A stretch of 64,000 nt of DNA from Solirubrobacteraceae bacterium (GTDB taxonomy: Bacteria > Actinomycetota > Thermoleophilia > Solirubrobacterales > Solirubrobacteraceae): contig JAJCYD010000048.1 of assembly GCA_029263125.1 (NCBI GenBank), positions 62,001 through 126,000 of the forward strand. The letters are read 5' to 3'. This document shows, one piece after another, positions 17,151 through 26,088 of the stretch. The notes below the pieces were generated by a model. That model ran no database searches and was not told the origin of the DNA. It worked only from the letters and a program-made list of their open reading frames with translations. The position numbers and the translations under genes are program-made. Each line of letters begins with the position of its first letter. The first letter of the stretch is position 1.

Positions 17151-18077
17151 ATGGACGCGCCCCATCCGGTCGACGAGCTCGAACTGCGCCTGCGGCGGCT
17201 GGGTGCGATCTTCGCCCTCGGACGGCTCGACGAGCAGGGAACGACCTCATCAGGGATCCGCCGCTACTACAGGCGTTCGCGCCTGGGCTATCGGTTCGTG
17301 CATTCGCGGCGCGGCGCGATGCACATGGCGCTCAACGAGCACGGCACGTTTCACCGCGAGGGCTACGAGAGGCAGGCCGAGCTCGTGCACGATCGGCTGC
17401 CACCGGGCACCCGACACGTCCTCGAGCTGGCGTGCGGCAACGGCTTCAACCTGGCCCTGCTTGCGGCCCGCAACCCGTCCGTGAGCTTCACGGGCATCGA
17501 CCTCGTCGCCGCGCAGGTGCGCCGCGCAAACCGGGCGCTCGCCGGCCATTCCCGCGCGGCGGCGGCAGTCGGGGACTTCCAGGCTCTCGGCACGGGCGAC
17601 GGCACGCAGGACTGCGTCTTCGCGGTCGAGAGCCTGTGCCACGCCACCGACACGCCGCGCGCGCTCGGCGAGGTGGCGCGCGTCCTTCGCCCGCGGGGAC
17701 GTCTCGTCGTCGTCGACGGCTGGCGCACGCGTGGCTTCGAGGACCTGCCGGTCGCCGTGCGAGATGCGACGGTCGCCGTCGAGCGTGCGATGGCCGTCTC
17801 CGGCGGCCAGTCACTGGAGGACTTCAAGCGCGTCGCGCAGGACGCCGGGATGGCCGTCATCGAGGAGCTCGATCTCACGTCGTGGATCGCCCCCAACCTC
17901 CGGCGGCTCGCCTGCATCGCCGAGCGCTTCGTGTCACATCCCCGCGTCGCCCGCGCCGCGCGTGTCGTCGCGCCCGAAGCCCTGCTGATGAACGCCGTCG
18001 CCGCCTACCTCATGCCCCTCGTCGTCGGGGCCGGCGCGCACACCTACCGCCTGCTCACGCTGGAGCGGACGGATTAG
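17151..18077 (+). CDS. SAM-dependent class I methyltransferase
   Basis: A 308-aa cytoplasmic methyltransferase. Motif I reads LELACGNGFN (about residues 89-98), followed by the acidic strand end FTGIDLV, and motif III-like RVLRPRGRLVVVDGW. This matches the Methyltransf_11/UbiE-like group. The N-terminal 80 residues and the C-terminal part after 200 are helical and probably form the substrate lid. Position suggests co-transcription with the ABC exporter. The substrate is not deducible. It overlaps the convergent downstream gene by 4 nt. Confidence 0.85.
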   Translation: MDAPHPVDELELRLRRLGAIFALGRLDEQGTTSSGIRRYYRRSRLGYRFVHSRRGAMHMALNEHGTFHREGYERQAELVHDRLPPGTRHVLELACGNGFNLALLAARNPSVSFTGIDLVAAQVRRANRALAGHSRAAAAVGDFQALGTGDGTQDCVFAVESLCHATDTPRALGEVARVLRPRGRLVVVDGWRTRGFEDLPVAVRDATVAVERAMAVSGGQSLEDFKRVAQDAGMAVIEELDLTSWIAPNLRRLACIAERFVSHPRVARAARVVAPEALLMNAVAAYLMPLVVGAGAHTYRLLTLERTD

Positions 18078-18664
18078 CGGGTGCGAAAGCGGCGCGTCGC
18101 GCCGCCGCTGGGCACGGTGTCGATGCAGCTGACGCGATCACAGCCGGGGCGCGTGGACTCGACGGCGAAGCGGATCAGCCGCGGGCGTCCAAGTGAGCTC
18201 TGTGAGAAGCGCAGCACGATGCTTCGCCTGGACGTGCTCTGGCGGACCGACGCCGAGCGCACGCGCTGCGGCACGCCAGGATCAGACTGACGCAGGACGC
18301 TCGCGCGCAGGTCGCGCTTCGTGCGCGCGGTCACGCAGACGAGACGGTCGGGCGGCGACGCGGCCGGATCGCTGTCGGGATCGGTCCAGATCTTCAGGCA
18401 GACCGAGCCCGGGGGTCCCGACTTCGACAGCAGCGTCTCGGGCTTGATCGTGCCTGCCAGCGTGACGACGGCATACAGCCGCCCGTCGCGGGCACGTCTC
18501 AGCGACGCGCTCTGGAGGTCCAGCGACCCGCTGACGTCCTTCTTCTCGTCGGTGAGCTTGACCGTCTTGGACGCGGCCCCCGACGCGACGGTCGCGCCCG
18601 TCGCCGCCATGGCGGTCACGAGGGCCGCGACGATGAGATGTCGTCCGCGCACGCGGCACAGCAT
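18074..18664 (-). CDS. Secreted protein of unknown function
   Basis: A 196-aa exported protein with a signal peptide (residues 1 to about 32, cleavage near ASGAAS). The mature part begins with DEKKDVSG-LDLQSASL, a pattern seen in secreted actinobacterial beta-strand proteins that bind nothing known. Four Cys are present. It lies between the methyltransferase (convergent, 4-nt overlap) and the HIT gene (same strand). Confidence 0.6.
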   Translation of the reverse strand: MLCRVRGRHLIVAALVTAMAATGATVASGAASKTVKLTDEKKDVSGSLDLQSASLRRARDGRLYAVVTLAGTIKPETLLSKSGPPGSVCLKIWTDPDSDPAASPPDRLVCVTARTKRDLRASVLRQSDPGVPQRVRSASVRQSTSRRSIVLRFSQSSLGRPRLIRFAVESTRPGCDRVSCIDTVPSGGATRRFRTR

Positions 18665-18695
18665 GACGCACGGCGAACGCGGAATCGAACGGTGA

Positions 18696-19103
18696 CTATC
18701 GCCTCAGCTGCGCGGCCGCCGCCGCGATCGTTTCCATGTCCGCGTCCTCGGGGACCCATGGCAGGCGCAGCGGGTCACCCTCATAGCGCGGGATGACGTG
18801 CATGTGGAAGTGAAAGACCGACTGCCAGGCGGCGGCGCCGTTGGAGTTCAGGAGGTTCACGCCGTCCGCGCCGAGGTTCGCGATCGCCTTGCACGCCAGC
18901 CGCTGAGCCGCGACGACGACAGCCCTCAGATCGACGGGGTCGATGTCATGGACGTCCTGCGCGTGCGCGCGGGGGATCACGAGCGCGTGCCCGCGGTTGG
19001 CGGGCTGGATGTCCATGAACGACATCGTGCGCTCGTCCTCGTCGACGATCGTCGCGGGCAGCTCACCGGCGACGATCTTGCAGAAGATGCAGTCCTCGGC
19101 CAT
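18696..19103 (-). CDS. HIT-family nucleotide-binding protein
   Basis: A 135-aa histidine-triad hydrolase/transferase. The catalytic motif HFHMHVIP (about residues 97-104) fits H-x-H-x-H. The N-terminus CIFCKIVAGELPA contains the CxxC of the HinT/Hit subgroup. Such proteins hydrolyse nucleoside phosphoramidates or similar nucleotides in the cytoplasm. TAGTCT ends 9 nt upstream of the ATG, so it may have its own leaderless promoter although it follows cca on the same strand. Confidence 0.92.
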   Translation of the reverse strand: MAEDCIFCKIVAGELPATIVDEDERTMSFMDIQPANRGHALVIPRAHAQDVHDIDPVDLRAVVVAAQRLACKAIANLGADGVNLLNSNGAAAWQSVFHFHMHVIPRYEGDPLRLPWVPEDADMETIAAAAAQLRR

Positions 19104-19112
19104 CGACGCCGA

Positions 19113-19134
19113 AGACTAGTGGGCCATCCACTAG
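19113..19134 (-). promoter_or_regulatory. HIT-gene -10 element overlapping a perfect inverted repeat
   Basis: CTAGTGG (19116-19122) and CCACTAG (19128-19134) form a 7-bp perfect inverted repeat with a 5-nt loop. The repeat contains the cca stop codon and overlaps TAGTCT, the likely -10 hexamer (minus strand, 19118-19113). It could be a terminator for cca or an operator for the HIT gene. Confidence 0.4.
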
Positions 19135-20537
19135 GGCCCCTCGGGCTGCTCGCACAGCGACAGCGCCAGCGCCACGGCCTCCTCGGCGGTGCTGACCTCG
19201 CCGGCGTAGCGCGCCTCGTCGATCGCGGCCAGCAGGCGTCCGAGCTGCGGCCCCTCGGTGAGCGCCAGCGCGCGAGCGAGGTCGTCGCCGCGAACGAGCG
19301 GCTCGCGCCGGCCTGTCGCCCGCCAGCGCAGCGCGGCCGGGAGCACCTCGCGCGCGAGATCGAGGTGCTTGGCGATCGACTCCTCGGCCTTGCGACCCCT
19401 CGTGGCCAGGCGGTCGGCGACGGACAGCAGCGTCACGTCCACGCCGACGGTCTCGCAGCCATCCAGGTAGCCGTAGAGCGCGCGTCGCGACAGCGGGCGG
19501 TCGTGGACGAGGAACCCGAGCCGCAGGTGGTGGCGGACGAGCGCCGCCACATGTGCTTTCAGGCGCTCGCTGGCGCGCAGCCTCGTGAGCACGTCGCGGG
19601 CGAGCTGTGCCCCCGCGCGATCGTGGCCGTGGAACGTCGGCGTGCCGTCGTCGCGATGGTCGAGCGTCGCCGGCTTGGCGGCGTCGTGCAGCAGCGCGCC
19701 GAGCCGCAGCGCCACGCCGCGGTCGAGGTCGTCCGCCAGCGGCTCGGCGAGCAACGCACCGGCGGCGTCGGCGTGCTGAGCGCCGAGCACCGCCGCCGGG
19801 TCGCGCTGAAGCTCGACGAGTCGGGCGAGCACCTCGAGCGTGTGGTCGTAGACGTCGGCGTGGTGGTAGCGGTTCTGTTGCACGCCGCGCAGGGCGGCGA
19901 GCTCGGGCAAGACCGCCGCCGTCACTCCGACCTCGTCCATCTGTCCGAGCGCGTCCACGACGCCGTCGACCGCCACGATCCGCTTGAGCTCGGCGAAGAC
20001 GCGCTCCTGCGCTACCGCTGCCACGCGCGGCGCCTGCGCTCGGGCGAGGCGAGCGGTCTGCGGCTGGATGTCGAACTGCAGCTCGGCGGCGATCCTCACC
20101 AGGCGCAGGGCGCGCAGCGGATCGTCGGCGAACGCGCTCGATCCGACGGCTCGCAGGCGTCTCGACGTGAGGTCGGCCTCGCCGCCGTGAGGGTCGATCC
20201 GATCGCCGCCGGCCAGCGGGCGGGCGATCGCGTTGATCGTGAAGTCGCGCAGGGCGAGGTCCGCCAAGAGCGTGCCGCCGCGCAGCGGGCTGATGTCGGC
20301 CTGCCAGCCGCGGTCGGTCGACAGGACGCGCCAGGCCCCGAACTCCTCCGAGAGCTCGAAGGCCGGCCCGCGGATCGCGCGCGCGAGCGTGCGCGCCGCA
20401 GCACGAGCGTCACCGTCGACGACGAGGTCGAGGTCGCGGAGCGGGCGCCGCAGTAGCTCGTCGCGCACCGCACCGCCCACGAGCCACGCCGCGTGCCCCT
20501 CGAGCGCCTCTCTCGTGATCGCGACGGGGTCGCTCAC
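19131..20537 (-). CDS. cca: CCA-adding tRNA nucleotidyltransferase/poly(A) polymerase family with HD domain
   Basis: A 468-aa class II nucleotidyltransferase that repairs or adds the 3' CCA of tRNA. The head domain has VGGAVRD and the metal-binding DLDLVVDG, followed by RDFTINAIA and DDPLRALRLVR. An HD phosphohydrolase domain follows (HHADVYDHT; LHDAAKP). The last ~70 residues form the C-terminal tail. Starts with GTG overlapping the alr stop by 4 nt. CCA versus poly(A) specificity cannot be fixed by eye, but one copy in an actinobacterium is normally CCA-adding. Confidence 0.9.
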   Translation of the reverse strand: MSDPVAITREALEGHAAWLVGGAVRDELLRRPLRDLDLVVDGDARAAARTLARAIRGPAFELSEEFGAWRVLSTDRGWQADISPLRGGTLLADLALRDFTINAIARPLAGGDRIDPHGGEADLTSRRLRAVGSSAFADDPLRALRLVRIAAELQFDIQPQTARLARAQAPRVAAVAQERVFAELKRIVAVDGVVDALGQMDEVGVTAAVLPELAALRGVQQNRYHHADVYDHTLEVLARLVELQRDPAAVLGAQHADAAGALLAEPLADDLDRGVALRLGALLHDAAKPATLDHRDDGTPTFHGHDRAGAQLARDVLTRLRASERLKAHVAALVRHHLRLGFLVHDRPLSRRALYGYLDGCETVGVDVTLLSVADRLATRGRKAEESIAKHLDLAREVLPAALRWRATGRREPLVRGDDLARALALTEGPQLGRLLAAIDEARYAGEVSTAEEAVALALSLCEQPEGP

Positions 20538-21652
20538 GGCAGCGGTTCACCATCGCGGTGGTACTCGCGCGGCACCCGTGCCAGCAGCGCGCAGGTGATC
20601 TCGTAGTTGATCGTGCCAAGGCGCCGCGCGAGCTCCTCGGCGAGGATCCGCTCCGCTCCCTGGCGGCCGATCAGCACGGCGTCGTCGCCCACCGCCACCG
20701 CACCGGCCGCGCGGACGTCGACGGTCACGTTGTCCATGCTGACGGTCCCGACGAGCGCCCGGCGCTCGCCGCCCACCAGCACGTCGGCGTTGTCGCTCAG
20801 CGCGCGACGCACTCCGTCGCCGTAGCCGATCGGCAGCGTGGCGACGCGCGTCGGCGCCGGCGCGACGAAACGGCGGCCATAGCCCACGCTCTCGCCCACC
20901 GCGACGGCCTTGACGGCGGCGACACGGGTATGCAGCTCGAGCGCCGGCTCCAGGTCGTGCTCGGCGGGATCCTCGCCGAACGGATCCAGGCCGTAGATCG
21001 CGACGCCCGTGCGCACGAGGTCGAAGTGCGTGGCGGCGTCGCGCAGCGTCGCGGCGCTGTTGGCGGCATGCACGACCATCCGCGGGTGCGCCTCGCGCAG
21101 CGGCGTCACCCAGTCCTCGAAGCGCGCGAGCTGCTCGTACAGGAACGGGTCGTCGCGCTCGTCGGCGGTGGCGAAGTGGGTCATGGCTCCCGCCAGGCGA
21201 ACGCCCGGGGCAGCGGCGGCGACCTTGGCGACGCGCGTCGCCTGCGCGGGATCGCGGGTGCCCAGGCGGCCCATCCCCGTGTCGAGCTTGACGTGGACCG
21301 ACCCGCCTCCGAGCGCCGCGACCGCCTCGACGAAGCGCTCGTCCCAGGCGACGACGTCCCCACGGGCCGCAAGGGCGATCTCCAGCTCGTCGGGCGACAG
21401 GGCGCCCATCACGAGGATCGGGGCCTGGACGGCGTGCTCGCGCAACCTGCGGGCCTCCTGCGCGGAGGCGACCGCGAGCCAGGTGGCGCCACCCGCCAGC
21501 GCCGCACGGGCGCACGCACGTCCGCCGTGCCCGTAGCCGTCTGCCTTGACGACCGCGCAGAGCCCGGCGCCGGGCTTCAGCTCACGCCGCAGGCGCTCGA
21601 CGTTTCGCTGGATCGCGGCCACGTTGATCAGCGCCAGGGCGCGGACGTTCAT
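20534..21652 (-). CDS. alr: Alanine racemase
   Basis: PLP-dependent enzyme (372 aa) making D-alanine for peptidoglycan. The PLP lysine sits in AVVKADGYGHG (about residues 33-43). The N-terminal TIM barrel contains KLDTGMGRLG and MTHFATAD, and the C-terminal beta domain has the catalytic tyrosine region SVGYGRRF and VSMDN. Overlaps nnr upstream and cca downstream by 4 nt each, an order (acpS-nnr-alr) common in bacteria. Confidence 0.95.
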   Translation of the reverse strand: MNVRALALINVAAIQRNVERLRRELKPGAGLCAVVKADGYGHGGRACARAALAGGATWLAVASAQEARRLREHAVQAPILVMGALSPDELEIALAARGDVVAWDERFVEAVAALGGGSVHVKLDTGMGRLGTRDPAQATRVAKVAAAAPGVRLAGAMTHFATADERDDPFLYEQLARFEDWVTPLREAHPRMVVHAANSAATLRDAATHFDLVRTGVAIYGLDPFGEDPAEHDLEPALELHTRVAAVKAVAVGESVGYGRRFVAPAPTRVATLPIGYGDGVRRALSDNADVLVGGERRALVGTVSMDNVTVDVRAAGAVAVGDDAVLIGRQGAERILAEELARRLGTINYEITCALLARVPREYHRDGEPLP

Positions 21653-23196
21653 GGCGACTCCGCCTGGCTCCCGGCACCCGGCTCGCCGCGGTCCGCGCGG
21701 GCGAGCGCGGCCACGACGTCGCGTGCGATGACGCCGTCGGGCCCGTGCTCCCCCGCCGCGACGCGGCCCGCGGCCGCATGGCGTCGTACCCCGGTGCAGG
21801 CGGCGGTGAACGGATCCAGGCCCTTGGCCATGAAGGCCGCGATGACGCCGCTCAGCACGTCGCCGGTGCCCGCCGTCGCGAGGGCGGGGGCACCGAGGCC
21901 GTTGACGACGGCTGTGCCATCCGGAGCGGCGACGATCGTGTCGTCGCCCTTGAGCACGACGATCGCCTGCGAGCGCCGTGCCGCCTCGCGCACGCTGTCC
22001 AGCCGGCGTGCCGCCACCTCATCGCTCGAGATGCCCAGCAGTCGTCCGAGCTCGCCTGCGTGGGGCGTCAGCACGGTCGGCGCGGCGCGCCGCGCGAGCG
22101 CGTCGATCTGGCCGGCGTGGGCGTTGAGGCCGTCGGCATCGAGCAGCAGCGCGACGGGGGCGCGCGCCGCGACTTCGCGCGCGAATGCGAAGGCCCCGTC
22201 GCTGCGGCCCAATCCCGGTCCGAGCGCGAGCGCGCCTGCGCGCTCGCAGGCATGCAGCGCGGCGCTCGCCGCGGCGGGAGTCAGTGCGCCGTCCTCGTCA
22301 GCCAGGGCGCGGGTCATAACCTCCAGCAGGCGCAGCTCGAAGATCGTCTCAAGCGAGCGGGGGACCAGCGCGGTGACGTAGCCGGCGCCGGCTCGCATCG
22401 CCGCCTCGGCGGCCAGGCAGGGCGCGCCCGTCAGGCCGCGCGAGCCGCCCGCGACGACCACATGGCCGGCACTGAACTTCGTGCTCGGCGCATCACGTCC
22501 GGGGACGAGCCCGTGCACGCGCTCGGTCAGCAGGCCGACGTCGGCCCGCGCGGGCGCCCCCGCCGGGATCCCGATGTCAATGACCTCAAGCTCGCCGGTG
22601 TGCTGCTTGCCGGGCGCGATCCAGTGGCCGGGCTTGGCGGCGGCGAACGTCGCGGTCATCATGGCCTTGACGGCCACGCCCTCGGTCGCCCCGGTGCTCG
22701 CGTCCACGCCGCTGGCGATGTCGGCCGCCACGACGGCGACCTGACTGGCGACGATCGCCTCGATCGCGTCCTTCGCCGGGCCCCGCGGCTCGCCCGCGAA
22801 CCCGGTGCCAAGGATCGCGTCGACGATCACCGCAACCCCATCCAGGGCAGCGACGGTGAACGGCTCGTGCGCTCCGTTGAGCCTGCGCAGGTTCTCGGCC
22901 GCATCGCCGCGATGCTCGTCGTCGCCGGCGAGCGTGAGCACCCGGACGCGCCGCCCGAGCTCGCCGAGCAGCCGGCCCGCGACGAACCCGTCGCCGCCGT
23001 TGTTGCCCTTGCCGCAGACGACCGCGATCGCGCCGCGCGGCACGATCCGGTCGACGGCGAGCGCCAGCCCGGACCCGGCGCGCTCCATGAGGTCCAGCGA
23101 GGCGATCTCGCGCTCGTCGATCGCCCAGCGGTCGATCGCGCGCATCTGCTCGGCGCCCTGCAGGGGATCGACCCATGCCGCCAGCACACCGCTCAC
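21649..23196 (-). CDS. nnr: Bifunctional NAD(P)H-hydrate epimerase / ADP-dependent dehydratase
   Basis: Repairs hydrated NAD(P)H. 515 aa in two domains. The N-terminal YjeF_N epimerase (about 1-215) has CGKGNNGGDGFVAGR and IDIGIPAG. The C-terminal YjeF_C/CARKD dehydratase (about 225-505) has VVAGGSRGLTGAP, LTPHAGELGRLLG and AGTGDVLSGVIAA, the last being the ATP/ADP-binding catalytic Asp loop. The GTG start overlaps the acpS stop, and the end overlaps alr. Confidence 0.94.
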   Translation of the reverse strand: MSGVLAAWVDPLQGAEQMRAIDRWAIDEREIASLDLMERAGSGLALAVDRIVPRGAIAVVCGKGNNGGDGFVAGRLLGELGRRVRVLTLAGDDEHRGDAAENLRRLNGAHEPFTVAALDGVAVIVDAILGTGFAGEPRGPAKDAIEAIVASQVAVVAADIASGVDASTGATEGVAVKAMMTATFAAAKPGHWIAPGKQHTGELEVIDIGIPAGAPARADVGLLTERVHGLVPGRDAPSTKFSAGHVVVAGGSRGLTGAPCLAAEAAMRAGAGYVTALVPRSLETIFELRLLEVMTRALADEDGALTPAAASAALHACERAGALALGPGLGRSDGAFAFAREVAARAPVALLLDADGLNAHAGQIDALARRAAPTVLTPHAGELGRLLGISSDEVAARRLDSVREAARRSQAIVVLKGDDTIVAAPDGTAVVNGLGAPALATAGTGDVLSGVIAAFMAKGLDPFTAACTGVRRHAAAGRVAAGEHGPDGVIARDVVAALARADRGEPGAGSQAESP

Positions 23197-23531
23197 CGCA
23201 CGAACGCCACGGCGCCGGCCGTGACCTTCGAATGGGTCATCGAGATGTCGACCTGCACGCCGAGCGCGGCAAGCGGGCCATGCAGCGCCACGCGCGTCTG
23301 GGATCCCTCCCCCACGACCTCGATGTCGTGCGGGTTCCAGGACTCCAGGCGCAGCGCCTTGGCCACCGCCTCCTTTGCACAGAAGCGCGCCGCCAGGTGC
23401 TGGCCAGGCCGGGCACGCTGCTGCGCATAGGCGCGCTCGCCGTCGGTGAACAGCCGCAGCGCGAGGCGCGGGCGGCGATCCAGCGCCTGTTCCATGCGCT
23501 CGATCTCCAGCAGGTCGATCCCGACGGACAT
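23193..23531 (-). CDS. acpS: Holo-[acyl-carrier-protein] synthase
   Basis: A 112-aa phosphopantetheinyl transferase that activates acyl carrier protein for fatty acid synthesis. The two family motifs are GIDLLEIERM (Mg-binding Asp) and FCAKEAVAKAL (catalytic Glu/Lys). The length is canonical. TACGAT ends 6 nt upstream of the ATG, marking the probable leaderless promoter of the acpS-nnr-alr-cca operon. Confidence 0.94.
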   Translation of the reverse strand: MSVGIDLLEIERMEQALDRRPRLALRLFTDGERAYAQQRARPGQHLAARFCAKEAVAKALRLESWNPHDIEVVGEGSQTRVALHGPLAALGVQVDISMTHSKVTAGAVAFVR

Positions 23532-23619
23532 GCGGCCATCGTACGTCGTGCTTGAACGCCGTTCGTCACGACGTCACGCCCAATCAGCAGAGCACTCGAC
23601 ACGACGAAGGAGGACCATG

Positions 23620-24189
23620 ATGGCCACCGCGCCCTGCCAAGCCGCACAGCGAGACACGATCCGCGCGTACCGCGCCTCAAGCCAGGTCCTGGTCGTCGTC
23701 GAAGGGGAGCTGCCCAGCCCGGGCTTCAGCGTGAAGATCGTGCAGCGACCGGAGCGCATCTTCCCGCCGTTCTACGAGGTGCAGCAATGCCCGCTGCCGG
23801 GGTTCTTCGCGCAGGTCATCGTGCCCTACAAGGTGTCGCTGACGGTCAACCACCCCGAGGACCAGGATGTCGTCACGGTCTTTCATGCCGACGGCAAGGA
23901 CGAGGTCAAGATCCAGGCGGCGGGCGAGGACCTGTCCGCCTACGACGCGATCGTCGGCGGGGACAGCGCCGACCGCGCGTGCCCCGACGGATCTGACCAG
24001 GCGACGGGCTTCTCCAAGGCCCTGAGCTTCGACGAGGCGTTCGCCGACGCGATCGCCAAGCTGCCGCCGATCGAGGCCCAGCACCCCGACATGCTCGAGA
24101 CGGTGCGCGTCGCGGAGATCGGCAGCCTGTTCGGCGGCATCGCCGGCTTCCACGACATGTACGTGCGCGTCTGCCGCACGCACGACTGA
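23620..24189 (+). CDS. Conserved-looking protein of unknown function
   Basis: A 189-aa soluble protein that I do not recognise. It has no signal peptide or hydrophobic helix. The N-terminal half is beta-rich (QVLVVVEGELPSPG; VIVPYKVSLTV) and the C-terminal half is acidic and helical. A strong Shine-Dalgarno AAGGAGGA (23607-23614) favours ATG 23620 (5-nt spacing) over ATG 23617. It is inserted on the opposite strand between glmS (convergent) and acpS (divergent), so it is an independent unit in an otherwise housekeeping block. Confidence 0.65.
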   Translation: MATAPCQAAQRDTIRAYRASSQVLVVVEGELPSPGFSVKIVQRPERIFPPFYEVQQCPLPGFFAQVIVPYKVSLTVNHPEDQDVVTVFHADGKDEVKIQAAGEDLSAYDAIVGGDSADRACPDGSDQATGFSKALSFDEAFADAIAKLPPIEAQHPDMLETVRVAEIGSLFGGIAGFHDMYVRVCRTHD

Positions 24190-24198
24190 GGGCCCGCG

Positions 24199-26076
24199 CT
24201 ACTCGACGGTGACGGTCTTGGCGAGGTTGCGCGGTTGGTCGACGTTCAACCCGCGCTTGCGCGCGACGTAGTAGGCGAACAGCTGCAGCGGGATCACCGC
24301 CAGCAGCGCCTGAAGCATCCAGTCGGTGCGCGGGACGTAGATGACCTCTTCGGCCTGAGCGGCGATGCGATCGTCGCCCTCGGTCGCGACGGCGATGACG
24401 TGGGCGCCGCGGGCACGGACCTCCTGCATGTTGGAGATCATCTTGTCGAGGATCGGCATGTCCGTCGCGATGCAAACGACCGGCGTGGACTCGTCGAGCA
24501 GCGCGATCGGGCCGTGCTTCATCTCGCCGCCGGCGTAGGCGTCGGTGGCGATGTAGGAGATCTCCTTGAGCTTCAGCGCGCCCTCCAGCGCGACGGCGCG
24601 GCCCACATGGCGCCCCAGGTAGAGGTAGAAGTCCGAGTCCGCATGGCGCTCGGCGCACGCCTGGATCGATTCGTCGAGCGATGCGATCAGCGTCGTGATG
24701 TGATGGGGCAGCTGCTTGACGTCGGCGACGAGCTCGACGATCCGCTCGCGCGGCAGCGAGCCGCGCATCTCGGCGAGTCGCAGCGCCAGCAGGTACATCG
24801 CGGCCACCTGGCAGACGAAGGTCTTGGTCGCCGCGACGGAGACCTCCATGCCCGCGCGCGTGTAGAGCACGCCGTCGGCGTCGCGCGTCGCCTGCGAGCC
24901 GACGACGTTGGTCACGGCGATGACCTTCGCGCCGCGCTCGCGAGCCAGGCGCATCGCGGCGAGCGTGTCGGCGGTCTCACCGGACTGCGTGATGCCGATC
25001 ACGAGCTCGCGGTCGGAGACGATCGGGTTGCGGTAGCGCCACTCCGACGCGATGTCCATCTCGACGGGGATCCGCGCCCACTCCTCGATCGCGTAGCGGC
25101 CGATCAGGCCGGCGTGAAAGGACGTGCCGGCGGCCAGGATCAGGATCCGGTCGATGCCGTGAAGCAGCGACTCGTCCAGACCCGCCTCCGCGAGATCGAC
25201 GCCGTCGTCGCGCAGGGTGCGGTCGGCGATCGTCTCGGCCACGGCGCCGGCCTGGTCGTGGATCTCCTTGAGCATGAAGGTCTCATAGCCGCCCTTCTCG
25301 GCGGTCGAGACGTCCCAGTCCACGGTCGTCACCTCGCGCTGGATCGGCGTCCCGTCGGGTGTCAGGAACTCCACGCCGTCTGGCCGCACGACGACGATCT
25401 CCTCGTTCTCGATGACCTGCACGTCGCGCGTGTGCTCCAGGAAGGCGGGGATCGCCGACGCGAGGAACTGCTCACCGTCGCCGCGGCCGATGATCAGCGG
25501 GCACTCCTTGCGCGCGCCGACGAGGGTGTCGGGCTCGCTCGCGCTGATCGCCACGAACGCGTAGTGGCCCTGAAGCTCGGCGTAAGCGGCGCGCACGGCC
25601 TCGACGAGGCTGCCGGTCGCCATGTGGTGGGAGACGAGGTGCGCGATGACCTCGGCATCGGTCTCCGACGTGAACTGCGCGCCCATGTCGCTCAGGCGCG
25701 ACTTCAGCGCCAGGTAGTTCTCGACGATGCCGTTGACGACGACGTGCACCTCGTCGGTCGTGTCGAAGTGCGGGTGGGCGTTGGCCTCCGTGACCCGGCC
25801 GTGGGTCGCCCAGCGCGTGTGGCCGATGCCGCAGGTCGACGGTCGCGCGATCGTGGCGACGGCGGCCTCGTCGGCGACGGCCTCGCCGCCGTTTGCCTGC
25901 AACACGGCCGCCCGCAGCTTGCTGAGATTTCCGACCGCGCGAACCGAGCCGATCGCGCCGTCGGCGAGCACCGAGACGCCCGCAGAGTCATAGCCGCGGT
26001 ACTCGAGCTTCTCCAAGCCCGCCAGAAGGATCTCCTGGACCGCACGCTGACCGACGTAGCCGACGATTCCGCACAT
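24199..26076 (-). CDS. glmS: Glutamine--fructose-6-phosphate aminotransferase (isomerising)
   Basis: Makes glucosamine-6-phosphate, the first step toward UDP-GlcNAc. 625 aa: N-terminal Ntn glutaminase domain starting CGIVGYVG (Cys after Met removal is the nucleophile), with RWATHG; then two SIS isomerase domains (GTSFHAGLIGRYAIE; STPVVCI) and the C-terminal LAKTVTVE typical of GlmS. TAGGAT ends 9 nt upstream of the ATG, and its TAG is the stop codon of glmM. No glmS ribozyme is evident in the 12-nt gap. Confidence 0.96.
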   Translation of the reverse strand: MCGIVGYVGQRAVQEILLAGLEKLEYRGYDSAGVSVLADGAIGSVRAVGNLSKLRAAVLQANGGEAVADEAAVATIARPSTCGIGHTRWATHGRVTEANAHPHFDTTDEVHVVVNGIVENYLALKSRLSDMGAQFTSETDAEVIAHLVSHHMATGSLVEAVRAAYAELQGHYAFVAISASEPDTLVGARKECPLIIGRGDGEQFLASAIPAFLEHTRDVQVIENEEIVVVRPDGVEFLTPDGTPIQREVTTVDWDVSTAEKGGYETFMLKEIHDQAGAVAETIADRTLRDDGVDLAEAGLDESLLHGIDRILILAAGTSFHAGLIGRYAIEEWARIPVEMDIASEWRYRNPIVSDRELVIGITQSGETADTLAAMRLARERGAKVIAVTNVVGSQATRDADGVLYTRAGMEVSVAATKTFVCQVAAMYLLALRLAEMRGSLPRERIVELVADVKQLPHHITTLIASLDESIQACAERHADSDFYLYLGRHVGRAVALEGALKLKEISYIATDAYAGGEMKHGPIALLDESTPVVCIATDMPILDKMISNMQEVRARGAHVIAVATEGDDRIAAQAEEVIYVPRTDWMLQALLAVIPLQLFAYYVARKRGLNVDQPRNLAKTVTVE

Positions 26077-26088
26077 GAGCGCTGGATC

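Noticed and set aside
14641-18077. Antibiotic biosynthesis cluster around the ABC exporter
   Set aside because: Only the exporter and one methyltransferase are present; no core biosynthetic gene lies nearby.
26077-26088. glmS ribozyme or riboswitch
   Set aside because: Only 12 nt separate glmM and glmS, too short for the RNA, and the -10-like hexamer lies there.
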